Of a stretch of DNA of 64,000 nucleotides, positions 26,597 to 35,727 are shown piece by piece. The stretch spans positions 186,001 to 250,000 of the forward strand of contig CP021372.1 of the NCBI GenBank assembly GCA_002600635.1. The letters run 5' to 3'. The DNA is from Rhizobium sp. ACO-34A (GTDB lineage: Bacteria; Pseudomonadota; Alphaproteobacteria; Rhizobiales; Rhizobiaceae). Positions within the stretch are counted from its first letter, which is position 1, and every line of letters starts with the position of its first letter. The notes beneath the pieces were generated by a model. The model searched no databases. It worked only from the letters and a program-made list of their open reading frames with translations, and was not told where the DNA came from. Both the position numbers and the translations under genes were made by a program.

Positions 26597-27922
26597 TCAG
26601 AAATTGGCGACCTTGCCCCAGACGGATGCGTGCAGGCGATCCGGGTGATAGGGCTTCGGATCGACGAGCGGCGCGTCGCCGGTGACGATGTCGGCGATGA
26701 GGTGGCCGGCGCCCGGGCCAATGCCGAAGCCGTGGCCGCTGAAGCCTGCGGCGAGAATGAAGCCGGGAACTTCCGACAGCTCGCCGATGGCCGGAACGCC
26801 ATCCGGCGTGCTGTCGATATAGCCGGCCCAAGCCGCCGTGATCGTCGTCTTGCGCAGTTCGGGAAGCAGATCGAGCGCCCGCTCATGCGTCAGCCGGATG
26901 GTGGATGCATCTGTTGCGGGATCGAGGATGCGCATGCGCTCCATCGGGGATTTCTCATCGAGACCCCAGCGGGTGAGGCTTTCATGCCCTGAGCGAATAC
27001 CCTCCAAACCGCCCGGGGAGAGACTTTTCCAGCGGCGCAGGAACATCGGTAGGAACTGCCGGGAGAAGCGTAGTTGTTGGGCGGTCGGGTCGATGCGACC
27101 GCGACCGCTGATCGCCAGCGTGTAACCACCATCGCCGCGCCGCGTGACGGAGATGGCGGCGGTGTGCAGCGCATCAGGAAGTCCCTCGGCGCCTGCCGAA
27201 ACCGACAGGATGGACGAGCGGACCGAAGCTTGCGGAAAGCGAACGCCGAACTGCCGGCAGAAGGAAGAGGCCCAGGCCCCGCCGGCCATCACCGCAAGCT
27301 TTGTGCGGATCGTGCCCTTTTCGGTGACGACGGCGGAAAGACGGCCGCCTTCGGTCTCGATGCCGCGCGCCGCGCACATCTGGTGCACCGAACCGCCGAG
27401 AGCCAGGATTGCGCGAGCGACTGCGGGTGCCGCATTGGCCGGATCGGCAATACCGTCCGTCGGCGAGAAGACGCCGCCCTTCCAGATCCGGCCGGTGGCG
27501 CGGCCGCGTTCGCTCGCCTCTGCGCTGTCCAGCATGTGGGTGGTGACGCCGACGGTGCGGGCGAAATCCCGCCAGCGCGCCCATCCCGCCAGCTCCGCCT
27601 CGTCATTGCTCAGATAGAAGAGGCCACAGCGGCGAAAGCCGGTCTCCTCGCCGCTATCGGCGGCGAAGCGTTCCCAGAGATCGAGGCTCTTCGTCGCCAT
27701 CGGCAGTTCGCGGGCGTCACGGTTTTGCTGGCGGCACCAGCCCCAGTTGCGGCTCGATTGCTCGGCGCCGATCCTGCCCTTTTCGATCAGCGCCACCTTC
27801 ATGCCGCGCTTCGCCAGATAATATGCCGCGAAAACGCCGACAATGCCGCCGCCAATCACCACGGCATCGGCGGAAGCCGGCAAGGTCTCTGTCGTTTCGA
27901 TGTGGCGCAGGGGTGCGGGCAT
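26597..27922 (-). CDS. FAD-dependent amine/amino-acid oxidoreductase (DAO family), paralogue 1
   Basis: 441-aa flavoprotein with an N-terminal FAD site VVIGGGIVGVFAAYYLAKRG (about 21-40), the hallmark SSRNWGWCRQQNRD near 58-71, and a C-terminal FAD-contact segment GFSGHGFGIGPGAGHLIAD (about 395-413). The family oxidises amino groups of glycine-, sarcosine- or D-amino-acid-like substrates; the substrate here is unknown. It is clearly paralogous to the protein at 56166-57494 over its whole length. The Lrp-type regulator at 28161 is divergent and likely controls it by amino-acid signalling. Confidence 0.87.
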   Translation of the reverse strand: MPAPLRHIETTETLPASADAVVIGGGIVGVFAAYYLAKRGMKVALIEKGRIGAEQSSRNWGWCRQQNRDARELPMATKSLDLWERFAADSGEETGFRRCGLFYLSNDEAELAGWARWRDFARTVGVTTHMLDSAEASERGRATGRIWKGGVFSPTDGIADPANAAPAVARAILALGGSVHQMCAARGIETEGGRLSAVVTEKGTIRTKLAVMAGGAWASSFCRQFGVRFPQASVRSSILSVSAGAEGLPDALHTAAISVTRRGDGGYTLAISGRGRIDPTAQQLRFSRQFLPMFLRRWKSLSPGGLEGIRSGHESLTRWGLDEKSPMERMRILDPATDASTIRLTHERALDLLPELRKTTITAAWAGYIDSTPDGVPAIGELSEVPGFILAAGFSGHGFGIGPGAGHLIADIVTGDAPLVDPKPYHPDRLHASVWGKVANF

Positions 27923-28160
27923 GATTCAGCTCTCCGGAATTCTATCCCAATCTAGCCGCTTGTCGCCGGAGGCGTGACCGGAGTTTCGTCGCTTCCGGCA
28001 TTTCATTCTGTGGTTGTCCATGACGGCAAACTATTATGCTTCAAAGACGAATTCCCTCGGCGATGGACAGCAAGGGGGGATGTGCTAAGTTTCCGGCATG
28101 CCGATTGCAGCATTTTATGCTGCCTTTGCCGATCCCTCGTACGAACATGGCAGACGCAAC

Positions 28161-28637
28161 ATGAAACTGGACCGTATCGACATCAAGATCCTCTACGAGC
28201 TTCAGAAGAACGGCCGCATCACCAATGTCGAGCTGGCGGAACTGGTCAATCTCTCGCCCAGCCCCTGCCTGATGCGGGTGAAGAAGCTGCAGGCCGAGGG
28301 CTATATCGACGGTTATTCGGCGCAGATCAATGTCGGCAAGCTCGGGCAGACCCTGACAGTCTTCACCGAAGTTACCCTCAAGAACCACCGGCAGATCGAT
28401 TTCGCCCGCTTCCTGGCCGCCGTCGAGAAGGTGGACCAGGTGATCGAATGCCATCTGGTCTCGGGCGGCTACGACTATCTCCTGAAATTCGTCACCGCCG
28501 GCATCGGCGAATACCAGACGATCATGGAACGCCTGACCGACATGGACATCGGCATCGACAAGTATTTCTCCTTCGTCGTGCTGAAGTCCCCGATCGTCAA
28601 GGCGCACATGCCGCTGACCAGCCTGTTTCCGCTTTGA
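28161..28637 (+). CDS. Lrp/AsnC-family transcriptional regulator
   Basis: 158-aa amino-acid-responsive regulator. The N-terminal helix-turn-helix (DRIDIKILYELQKNGRITN, VELAELVNLSPSPCLMRVKKL) is followed by an AsnC ligand-binding domain (about 65-150, with VDQVIECHLVSGGYDYLLKF). ATG 28161 is preferred over an upstream in-frame codon at 28098 since the DNA-binding domain starts there. Divergent from the FAD oxidase gene at 26597-27922, separated by 238 bp of shared promoter DNA, which is the standard arrangement for a local Lrp regulator and its target. Confidence 0.9.
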   Translation: MKLDRIDIKILYELQKNGRITNVELAELVNLSPSPCLMRVKKLQAEGYIDGYSAQINVGKLGQTLTVFTEVTLKNHRQIDFARFLAAVEKVDQVIECHLVSGGYDYLLKFVTAGIGEYQTIMERLTDMDIGIDKYFSFVVLKSPIVKAHMPLTSLFPL

Positions 28638-28700
28638 GGGGGAGGTTATTCAGTTGTCGCAGCCTGAGCGAAATGACGTGCTGAGGGCGCTTGCAGTCCT

Positions 28701-28803
28701 TAGAGTTTGTCAGGGAAAAGTGGATACCGGTTTTCCCGAAAAGACAAACGAAAACAAAAGAATTTAGAGTGTGTCAGGTTCAGTATGAACCTGACACACT
28801 CTA
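28701..28803. repeat. RIME-like palindromic repeat, copy 1
   Basis: Mosaic intergenic element of the Rhizobiaceae type. It has the core AAAAGTG-N5-CGGTTTT (28716-28734), an AAACAAA segment, then a strong hairpin at 28765-28803 with an 18-bp perfect stem (arms 28765-28782 and 28786-28803) and 3-nt loop. Other copies are at 33867 and 53152. The remaining part of 28638-28965 shows no gene. Confidence 0.75.
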
Positions 28804-28965
28804 GCAGATACAGGATCTCGATTTTCTAACGACTGCTTTGCGCGCCCGTACCAGACGTTCGGGACTAAGGTTGCCTACCCAAAAACTGCTGTCGGCTTTT
28901 CTGGACTGGGCTCCAATCTTGCCAATCTAGTCGTTCGAAATCTAAGCAGCAGGTCGCTTACCGTC

Positions 28966-30072
28966 TTAGGCCATGTCAGCCAATCGCTCGTAACCCCCAT
29001 TATATGCTTCGCTCTTCCGGCGGATCCGGGAGTGTTCAACGATCCTTTCGCGCGCGATCCCGCGGAACTCTTCGATCGAAGAGTATCCTTTGCGCTCCAG
29101 GTAATCGAGAAGATCGCTGGTCAGTTCCTGGATTAGATTGGTGCCGATGCCTCCGCTACCCTTATCTTCCATCGCGGCTGTGCAGACCTGCAGATTCCCT
29201 GCGCCATGCACGATGAAGTTGAAGGCTTCGCGAAAGCTCTTTATCCCACCGATGCCTGAAATCGCCTTGTCCGGGAAGGCGCGGGAGATGTCCGAAACGC
29301 GTTGCAAGGCCTGGTGCAAGATCGCCAGCCCTCCCAGGCCGCCGGACGTGACCAGACCGTCTACCTCGACTTCAAACTTCAGAGTCTCCGGGTCCATCAG
29401 CGGCAGGGACGGGAAGGTATTGCACAGCGAGATCGAGGCGGCGCCCGCATCATAGGCCGCCCGGGCTCCGTCGACGAGCGAGGAGGACGAGGGCGTCAGC
29501 TTCACCCAGATGGGCACGCTGACCGCTTCGGTCACGGCCTTGAGGATCGACCGGATAATGGTCTCGTCATTAGCGATATGCGCGCCCATGTCCTTACGGT
29601 CCATGTGAGGGCAGGACATGTTCAGTTCGATCGCATCGCATCCGGCGTTGACGACGGCCCGCGCCAGCCTGCGCCAGTTGTCCATCTCTGCTTCGGTCCC
29701 GGCGCCGGCCATGATCGAGCCAATGAGCATGCGGTCCGGATAGGTGGTCTTGATCTCCTCTAGGTCGGGAAGCCACAGATCAAGCGGCTGGTCCGAGATC
29801 AGTTCCCAGTTCCAGGAAGAGTGGGAAACCGTGTCAGGTCGCTTGTAGCGCGAGACATAGGGCTTCGTTTCGCTGGCGCGCTGATAGATCGTTTTCGGAC
29901 CGGCGACGTTCTCCACGGGGTGCAGGCCGATTGTCTTGGTCACGACACCGCCCCAGCCAGCCTCGAATGCTTTCATGATTTTGGTTTTGCTTTCCGTCGG
30001 TGGCGCCGATGCCAGGACGAAGGGATTCACGAACGGAAGGCCAGTAAAAGTTGTAGCGAGATTGGATGTCAT
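28966..30072 (-). CDS. PreA-like dihydropyrimidine dehydrogenase / dihydroorotate dehydrogenase-family protein
   Basis: FMN TIM-barrel enzyme, 368 aa. In the dihydropyrimidine dehydrogenase family it reduces uracil or thymine, with the catalytic Cys in NMSCPH (about 155) and KLTP (about 195) at the FMN site; further FMN contacts are seen as CNTFPSLP and GIGGIKSFREA. The typical PreA is about 410-440 aa and ends in a ferredoxin-like domain with two CxxCxxC clusters. Here the protein ends at ERLADMA with no such Cys pattern, and no PreT/GltD-like partner gene is adjacent. It may be a shorter branch of the family, or work with another electron donor. Isolated gene flanked by gene-free DNA on both sides. 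Confidence 0.78.
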   Translation of the reverse strand: MTSNLATTFTGLPFVNPFVLASAPPTESKTKIMKAFEAGWGGVVTKTIGLHPVENVAGPKTIYQRASETKPYVSRYKRPDTVSHSSWNWELISDQPLDLWLPDLEEIKTTYPDRMLIGSIMAGAGTEAEMDNWRRLARAVVNAGCDAIELNMSCPHMDRKDMGAHIANDETIIRSILKAVTEAVSVPIWVKLTPSSSSLVDGARAAYDAGAASISLCNTFPSLPLMDPETLKFEVEVDGLVTSGGLGGLAILHQALQRVSDISRAFPDKAISGIGGIKSFREAFNFIVHGAGNLQVCTAAMEDKGSGGIGTNLIQELTSDLLDYLERKGYSSIEEFRGIARERIVEHSRIRRKSEAYNGGYERLADMA

Positions 30073-30394
30073 GGCTCACTCCAGGGTTCCAACAGGCAGG
30101 ACCACCAATTTTTACCAACAAGTCAATAGTTTTCTCACCGCCCCCGGGCCGGCCTGCGCGTTTACGAAACGTATCGTCCACCGCCTGTTCGGAACGGATG
30201 ACCAATCGAAACCAAGAACACTACTTCGCTCTAACGGCTGCTTTAGTTTGTCCTGTATCGAAAGCTGCCCGGTTGCTGTCGGCTCCATTTTGGGCCAATT
30301 ACGTCCTCCTCGCCAACATCAGAATTCGCGCGATGCAGACGACGTCGCGCTATCCCCTGCGGACGTACAGCCCCCGCCCCGTACCGAAGCCCCC
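30073..30394. other. Gene-free region upstream of the PreA-like gene
   Basis: 322 bases between the starts of the PreA-like gene and the end of the ABC ATPase. Promoter DNA for the PreA-like gene must be near 30075-30150. At 30231-30244 ctaacggctgcttt and at 30275-30284 gctgtcggct recur, with one mismatch and none respectively, on the other side of the PreA-like gene (28826 and 28888). I see no coding potential. Confidence 0.4.
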
Positions 30395-32053
30395 CTACTT
30401 CCGGCAGTAGGAGCGGACCAGTTCCGGGTCCTGCTGGAGGCCGTCGAGCCAGGTGGGGTCGAGTTTCGGAACGGAGGAGAACAGCAGTTGTGAATAGGGG
30501 TGCTGCGGGGCCTTCAGCGCCGCCGGGGTGATCTGTTCGACTTTCTTGCCGCCATACATCACCACGATCTCGTCGCAGATCGCCTCGACCACCGAAAGGT
30601 CGTGGCTGATGAAGACGTAGGAGAGGCCGAGTTCGCGCTGGAGTTCCTTCAGGAGTTCGATGACGGCTGCGGCAACCACGGTGTCGAGGGCGGAAGTTAT
30701 TTCGTCGCAGAGGATCAGCTTGGGTTCGGCCGCCAGCGCCCGGGCGAAGTTGACGCGCTGCTTCTGGCCGCCGGAGAGTTCGGCGGGGTGGCGATGGCGC
30801 ACCGAGCGGGGCAGGTGCACCATGTCGAGAAGCTGGTCGATGCGGGCATCGCGGGTTTTGCCCTTCATGCCATGATAGAAGGCAAGCGGACGCCCGAGGA
30901 TTTCCTCGATGGGTTTGGCCGGATTGAGCGCCGTATCGGCATACTGGAAGACGATCTGCATCTCGCGAAGCTGGTCGCGCGTGCGTTCGCGGGCGCTTTT
31001 TCCCAGTTCGCGCCCGTCGAAGACGATGTTGCCAGCCGAAGCGGGAAGGATGCCGGCGATGGCGCGGGCCAGCGTGGACTTGCCGCAGCCGGATTCGCCG
31101 ATGATGCCGAGGTTGCGGCCCTTCTCCACCTTGAGACTGACGGACTGTACGGCACGCATCAGCGGCAGGCCGTCCGACTGGAGCGGACCATAGCCGGCGA
31201 TCAGCTCCTCGATGTCGAGCAGCGACCGGCTTTCCTCCGCCACCACCGTGTCAGCGGCGCGGGGCCGGGGTTCGAAGGCGGCCAGCAGTTCGCGGGTATA
31301 GGGATGTTTGGCATCGGCGAGGATGTCGGCGGTCGCGCCCACTTCCTGAATTTCTCCGCCCCGGAGCACGACGATGCGGTCGGCGATCTGGGCGACGACG
31401 GCGAGGTCATGGGACACATAGACGCCGGCGATCCTGTCCTTGCGCATGACGGACTTGAAGGCGCGCAGCACCTCGATCTGGGTGGTGACGTCGAGTGCCG
31501 TGGTCGGTTCGTCGAAGATCACCAGTTTGGGTCCGCCGATCAAGGCCATGGCCGCGGCGAGGCGCTGCAACTGGCCGCCGGAGACCTGATGTGGGTAGCG
31601 ATTGCCGATGGTCTCGGGGTTGGGCAGGGACAGGGCGCGGAAGAGTTCGACTGCACGCTTTCGGGCTTCTTCCGGCGGCATCAGCTGGTGAATGCGGGTG
31701 ACCTCGATCACCTGTTCCATGATGGTCGCGGCCGGATTGAAGGCTGCCGCCGCACTCTGCGGCACATAGGCGACCTCGGTGCCGCGGATTGCGGCGCGTT
31801 CGCGCTCGGACAGCGTCACCATGTCCTTGCCGTCTACGGAAACGCTGCCGCCGGAAATGCGGCAGCCGGTGCGGGCATGCCCCATCAGCGTCAGCGCGAT
31901 CGTGGTCTTGCCGGACCCGCTCTCGCCGATCAGGGCGACGATCTCGCCTTCGGCGATATCGATGCTGACGCCCTTGATGATCTCGACCCGGCGGCCGGAA
32001 TCTGTGGTCGCCTCGACCTTCAGGTCACGGATTTCGACGAGGTTGGCCATCAT
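30395..32053 (-). CDS. Dipeptide/oligopeptide-type ABC transporter, fused double ATPase (DppD-DppF)
   Basis: 552-aa cytoplasmic ATPase carrying both halves of the peptide/nickel-type pump in one chain. Half 1: Walker A GESGSGKTT (about 41), signature VSGGQLQR (about 163), Walker B VIFDEPTTALD (about 184). Half 2: Walker A GESGCGKST (about 320), signature LSGGQKQR (about 432), Walker B LILCDEITSALD (about 453). The unusual Ile in the second Walker B (DEITSALD) is common in this subfamily. ATGATG at 32053 overlaps the permease TGA. It completes the four-gene transporter with 32050-35655. Confidence 0.92.
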   Translation of the reverse strand: MMANLVEIRDLKVEATTDSGRRVEIIKGVSIDIAEGEIVALIGESGSGKTTIALTLMGHARTGCRISGGSVSVDGKDMVTLSERERAAIRGTEVAYVPQSAAAAFNPAATIMEQVIEVTRIHQLMPPEEARKRAVELFRALSLPNPETIGNRYPHQVSGGQLQRLAAAMALIGGPKLVIFDEPTTALDVTTQIEVLRAFKSVMRKDRIAGVYVSHDLAVVAQIADRIVVLRGGEIQEVGATADILADAKHPYTRELLAAFEPRPRAADTVVAEESRSLLDIEELIAGYGPLQSDGLPLMRAVQSVSLKVEKGRNLGIIGESGCGKSTLARAIAGILPASAGNIVFDGRELGKSARERTRDQLREMQIVFQYADTALNPAKPIEEILGRPLAFYHGMKGKTRDARIDQLLDMVHLPRSVRHRHPAELSGGQKQRVNFARALAAEPKLILCDEITSALDTVVAAAVIELLKELQRELGLSYVFISHDLSVVEAICDEIVVMYGGKKVEQITPAALKAPQHPYSQLLFSSVPKLDPTWLDGLQQDPELVRSYCRK

Positions 32054-32907
32054 GCGCTCCTGTCTCGGATCTTCTTGGGCAGGTTGTCGATCAGCAGGTT
32101 GACGCTGATGGTGAGGCTGGCGATGGCCAGCGACGGGAAGATGACTGCCGGCGCGCCGAAGGGCAGGCCGCCGATGTTTTCCCGCACCAGCGCCCCCCAG
32201 TCGGCATAGGGCGGCTGGACGCCGAGGCCGAGGAAGGACAGGCCGGAGAGCAGCAGCACGATGAAGACGAAGCGGATGCCGAGATCGGCCAGAACCGGGC
32301 CGATAATGTTGGGCAGGATCTCCGAGCCGATCAGGTAGAAGATGCTTTCGCCGCGAATGCGGGCGACGGTGACGAAATCCATGGCGTTGACGTTGACCGC
32401 CAGCGCCCGGGCAAAGCGGTATGCGCCGGGAATATAGATGACCGACAGCGTCATGATGAGCACGGGGATGGACGAGCCGACGGCGGCGACCACCACAAGG
32501 CCGAAGAGCTTGCTCGGAATGGAATTCAAGGCATCGAGGAGACGGCTGAGCACGGTATCGAGCCAGCCGCCGGCAACTGCGGCGATCATGCCCAGCACCA
32601 CCCCGGTGAAACAGGAAATGGCGACGGCAGCGAGCGAGATGCCGACGGTGTAGCGTGCGCCCATCAGGATGCGGGAGAACATGTCGCGGCCGAGATAATC
32701 GGAGCCTAGCCAGAGTTCAGAACTCATCGGGCCGAAATAGTCGTAGTCAACGATCTCGCCGACGGGATGGGGAATGAGCAGGGGCGCGAGGATCGCGATT
32801 GCCGCCCAGAGCGCGATGATCGAGAGACCGATGATGCCGACGAGGTTGAAGCGGTATCCGAACCGCGAGCCGGCCGGTCGTACGGAGGTGTTCGTATTCG
32901 TGGTCAT
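32050..32907 (-). CDS. Dipeptide-type ABC transporter permease, DppC-like
   Basis: Inner-membrane permease, 285 aa with about six hydrophobic segments. Family landmarks are GSDYLGRDMFSRILMGARYT (about 68-87) and the C-terminal RDRSA after a LLIDNLP loop. It pairs with the DppB-like subunit upstream; the ATG at 32907 overlaps that gene's TGA by four bases, and its own stop overlaps the ATPase start. Confidence 0.92.
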   Translation of the reverse strand: MTTNTNTSVRPAGSRFGYRFNLVGIIGLSIIALWAAIAILAPLLIPHPVGEIVDYDYFGPMSSELWLGSDYLGRDMFSRILMGARYTVGISLAAVAISCFTGVVLGMIAAVAGGWLDTVLSRLLDALNSIPSKLFGLVVVAAVGSSIPVLIMTLSVIYIPGAYRFARALAVNVNAMDFVTVARIRGESIFYLIGSEILPNIIGPVLADLGIRFVFIVLLLSGLSFLGLGVQPPYADWGALVRENIGGLPFGAPAVIFPSLAIASLTISVNLLIDNLPKKIRDRSA

Positions 32908-33854
32908 CGGAGCCTCGGGTTGGAAAGGATTGCGATGATGTCGGCGGCGGTGATCAGGATCAGGTAGCCGAGGCAGAAGATCATGGCGCAGCTCTGGATG
33001 AGCGGCAGGTCGCGGGTCGCGACCGCATCGACCATCAGCTTGGCGATGCCGGGATAGTTGAAGATGGTCTCGACGATGATGACCCCGCCGAGCAGGTAGG
33101 AAAGCGACAGCGCCACCGCATTGACGATCGGGCCGAGTGCGTTGGGCAGGGCATGCTTCAAGACGATGCGCGGACGCGATGCGCCTTTGAGGAGCGCCAT
33201 CTCGACATAGGGCGTGTTCAGCGTCTCGACCACAGCGGCGCGGGCCATGCGGATCATCTGGGCCGACACGACGAAGGTCAGCGTGATGACCGGCATGGCA
33301 TAAACCCTGAGCATGTCGGAGATGGTGTGGACTTCATTGGCGAAGGAGAGCGCCGGCAGCCATTTCAGGTAGACGGCGAAGAGCAGCACGGCCGATGTCG
33401 CCACCATGAATTCCGGCACGGAGATGACCCCGATCGTCAGGATCGTCACGATGCGATCGTAGAGCGAGCCGCGCAGCATGGCGGCGGTGATGCCGAGGGT
33501 GAGCGCGATCGGAACGGAGAAGAGGGCGGTGACGCCGGCAAGCTTCATCGAGTTGACGAAACGTCCCGCGATCAGCTGCGCGACCGGCATGTCGTTGGCA
33601 TAGGAAGTGCCGAGATCGCCCTGAAGCAGGCCGAGCCCCCAGCGAATGAAGCGGAACAGCGCCGGCTCGTCGAGATGCATGGCCTTGCGCAGGCCTTCGA
33701 CCGCTTCCGGCGTGGCCGCCTGGCCGAGAAGGATGGTTGCGGTGTCGCCAGGCAGAAGGGCGGTGGCGAGAAAGACCGCGAGCGAAACGATCACCAGCGT
33801 GATCACCGCGATGAGCAACCTGCTCAGGACAAGGGATAGGACCCGGGAATTCAT
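32904..33854 (-). CDS. Dipeptide-type ABC transporter permease, DppB-like
   Basis: Inner-membrane permease, 316 aa. The N-terminus shows VSLAVFLATALLPGDTATILLG (about 23-44), the DppB signature loop, and LLKGASRPRIVLKHALPNALG (about 222-242) is the ATPase-contact loop. A RIME-like repeat lies between this gene and the binding-protein gene upstream, so the two are probably expressed at different levels. Confidence 0.92.
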   Translation of the reverse strand: MNSRVLSLVLSRLLIAVITLVIVSLAVFLATALLPGDTATILLGQAATPEAVEGLRKAMHLDEPALFRFIRWGLGLLQGDLGTSYANDMPVAQLIAGRFVNSMKLAGVTALFSVPIALTLGITAAMLRGSLYDRIVTILTIGVISVPEFMVATSAVLLFAVYLKWLPALSFANEVHTISDMLRVYAMPVITLTFVVSAQMIRMARAAVVETLNTPYVEMALLKGASRPRIVLKHALPNALGPIVNAVALSLSYLLGGVIIVETIFNYPGIAKLMVDAVATRDLPLIQSCAMIFCLGYLILITAADIIAILSNPRLR

Positions 33855-33866
33855 GTCGGCTCTCCC

Positions 33867-33970
33867 TAGAGCATTTCCAGCAAAAGTGTGTCACGGTTTT
33901 GCGTATGGAAATACGTAAAAACAAAGAGATAGAGTGTTCTCGCGATTCGGAGAAAAGCGGGAACGCTCTA
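33867..33970. repeat. RIME-like palindromic repeat, copy 2
   Basis: Element with the same order as the other copies: AAAAGTG-N5-CGGTTTT core, AAAACAAAG segment and a terminal hairpin bounded by tagag and ctcta (33930-33970, 14-bp arms with two mismatches that still pair as G-U). It starts 13 bp before the DppB-like gene's ATG on its upstream side. Confidence 0.8.
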
Positions 33971-34009
33971 TGGTGTTCGGCGGTTGAACTATAACGCAAA
34001 CGGGAAACG

Positions 34010-34037
34010 GACCGGGGATGAAAGTTCATCCCCGGTC
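34010..34037 (-). terminator. Stem-loop after the binding-protein gene
   Basis: Perfect 13-bp inverted repeat gaccggggatgaa / ttcatccccggtc with 2 nt between the arms, 11 bp after the stop at 34048. On the minus strand it is followed by CCGTTTCCCGTTT. It likely reduces read-through from the abundant binding-protein mRNA into the permease genes or protects its 3' end. Confidence 0.75.
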
Positions 34038-34047
34038 GGCGTTTTCG

Positions 34048-35655
34048 TCAGGCTTCGAGCCAGACATATTCCGCGAAGGCGTAACCCATCATGCCGCCGA
34101 GCGGATTGGCTTCGAGGCCCTTGAGCTTGCCGCTGGTCGCATCGACGTTGGAGATGTAGGCCGGGATGATCGTGCCGGCTTCCTCGGCGACCATGACCTG
34201 CATGGCGTTGTAGATCTCCTTGCGCTTGGCCTGGTCGAGCGAGCCACGGGCCTCGATCAGCATCTTGTCGAACTTCTCCGACTTGTACTGGCTTTCGTTC
34301 CACGGAGCTTCCGAGGTGTAGAGCAGCGAGAACAGGATGTCCGGGGTCGGGCGCGGGTTGATGTTGCCGAAGTGGATCGGCGCCTTGAGCCAGTAGTTGT
34401 CCCAGTAGCCGTCGGAGGGAACGCGCTGCACGTCGAGCTTCATGCCGATGTCCGCGCCGGCGGCCTGGATGATCATCGCCATGTCGATCGAGGAAGTTGC
34501 TGCTTCCGAAGCGATGACCGGGATGGACTGGCCGAGCACGCCTGCCTTCTGGAACAACGCCTTTGCCTTGTCGGGGTCGAAGGTCTTCGGCTTCAGGTCG
34601 GCATTGTGGTAGAAGTTGGCGGGCGAGACCGGCTGGTCGTTGCCGACTTCACCGAGGCCGCGCAGCGCCGACTTGACGATCTGCTCGCGGTTGACGAGGT
34701 ACTTCATGCCTTCGATGAAGTCCTTCTTGTCGCCCGGCGCCATGTCCATGCGAATGTTGAGGTTGGTATAGTTGCCGGAGGTGGTCTTCGAAAGGATGAA
34801 GCCGTCCTGGCTCTCGATCAGGCGCATCGAGCGGGGGTTGATCGAGGCGGCGAGATGGATGTCGCCCGACAGCAGCGCGTTGACGCGGGCGTTGTCGTCG
34901 CTGATGGCGAAGAACTCGAAGGAGTCGACGTTCGGGCCGCCCTTCCAGTAGTTCTTGTTCTTGACGCCGACCGAGCGCACGCCCGGCTCGAACACTTCGC
35001 GCACGAAGGCGCCTGTGCCGTTGGCCTTGGAGAAGTCGGTGGTGCCGTCGGCCACGATCATGAAGTGGTGCATGGCAAGGATGGTCGGCAGGTCGGCATT
35101 CGGATTGGCGAGTTCGATCTCGACGGTTTCCTTGTCGACGGCCTTGAAGCCGGTCATCTGGGCGGCGATCTTGGCGACCTTGGAGCCGACGCCCGGATCG
35201 AGGTGACGCTTGAGCGAGAACACAACGTCGTCTGCGGTCAGCGGCTTGCCGTCGTGGAAGGTGACGCCCTTGCGCAGCTTCACGGTCCAGGTCTTGGCAT
35301 CCTTGGATTCGATCGTTTCAGCCAGCTCCATCTGCGGCGTGCCGGAAACGTCGAGGAAGGTCAGACGGTTGTAGAACGAGCAGCAACGGACATAATCGGT
35401 CGACAGCGAGGCCTTGGCCGGGTCGAGCGTATCGGCGGTGGAGGAGGACCAGCCGGCAGCCTTCAGCGCGCCGCCGGAAACCGGCGTTGCTGCAACGGCA
35501 TTGGTGGCGCGGCCGAGGATCATGCCGCCAGCCGACATGGCGACGCCGCCGGCCAGCATCAACTGCAGCAGTTCGCGGCGCGTGGCGCCCCGACGGATGG
35601 CGTTCTCGACCATCGCATCGTCGGACTTCGTCCAGTTCGTAATCTTGTCGCTCAT
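34048..35655 (-). CDS. Dipeptide-type ABC transporter substrate-binding protein
   Basis: Periplasmic family-5 binding protein (DppA/OppA fold), 535 aa. It has a twin-arginine-like signal: ATRRELLQLMLAGGVAMSAG at about 24-43, cut after about residue 55. The mature domain starts SGGALKAAGWSSSTADTLDP and contains MELAETIESKDAKTWTVKL and LRKGVTFHDGKPLTADDVVF, the family signature, split around residues 95-140. Start ATG 35655 is preceded by AAAGGGG. The substrate is unknown; neighbouring genes for amine oxidation and transamination suggest a peptide or amine-like nitrogen compound, not a standard dipeptide. Confidence 0.92.
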   Translation of the reverse strand: MSDKITNWTKSDDAMVENAIRRGATRRELLQLMLAGGVAMSAGGMILGRATNAVAATPVSGGALKAAGWSSSTADTLDPAKASLSTDYVRCCSFYNRLTFLDVSGTPQMELAETIESKDAKTWTVKLRKGVTFHDGKPLTADDVVFSLKRHLDPGVGSKVAKIAAQMTGFKAVDKETVEIELANPNADLPTILAMHHFMIVADGTTDFSKANGTGAFVREVFEPGVRSVGVKNKNYWKGGPNVDSFEFFAISDDNARVNALLSGDIHLAASINPRSMRLIESQDGFILSKTTSGNYTNLNIRMDMAPGDKKDFIEGMKYLVNREQIVKSALRGLGEVGNDQPVSPANFYHNADLKPKTFDPDKAKALFQKAGVLGQSIPVIASEAATSSIDMAMIIQAAGADIGMKLDVQRVPSDGYWDNYWLKAPIHFGNINPRPTPDILFSLLYTSEAPWNESQYKSEKFDKMLIEARGSLDQAKRKEIYNAMQVMVAEEAGTIIPAYISNVDATSGKLKGLEANPLGGMMGYAFAEYVWLEA

Positions 35656-35727
35656 GTCATTCCCCTTTTTCGTTTGGTTTTGCAGAGCGGCCGGCCGTTC
35701 GGCCGGGTCCGCTCCGAAGGCTGAAGT

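Noticed and set aside
34018..35724. Long plus-strand open frame (568 codons) opposite the dipeptide-type binding protein
   Set aside because: The minus strand encodes a full-length family-5 binding protein here; the antisense frame has no family text and reflects G+C-rich codon bias. Similar antisense frames at 30500-32209 and 48415-50490 were dropped for the same reason.
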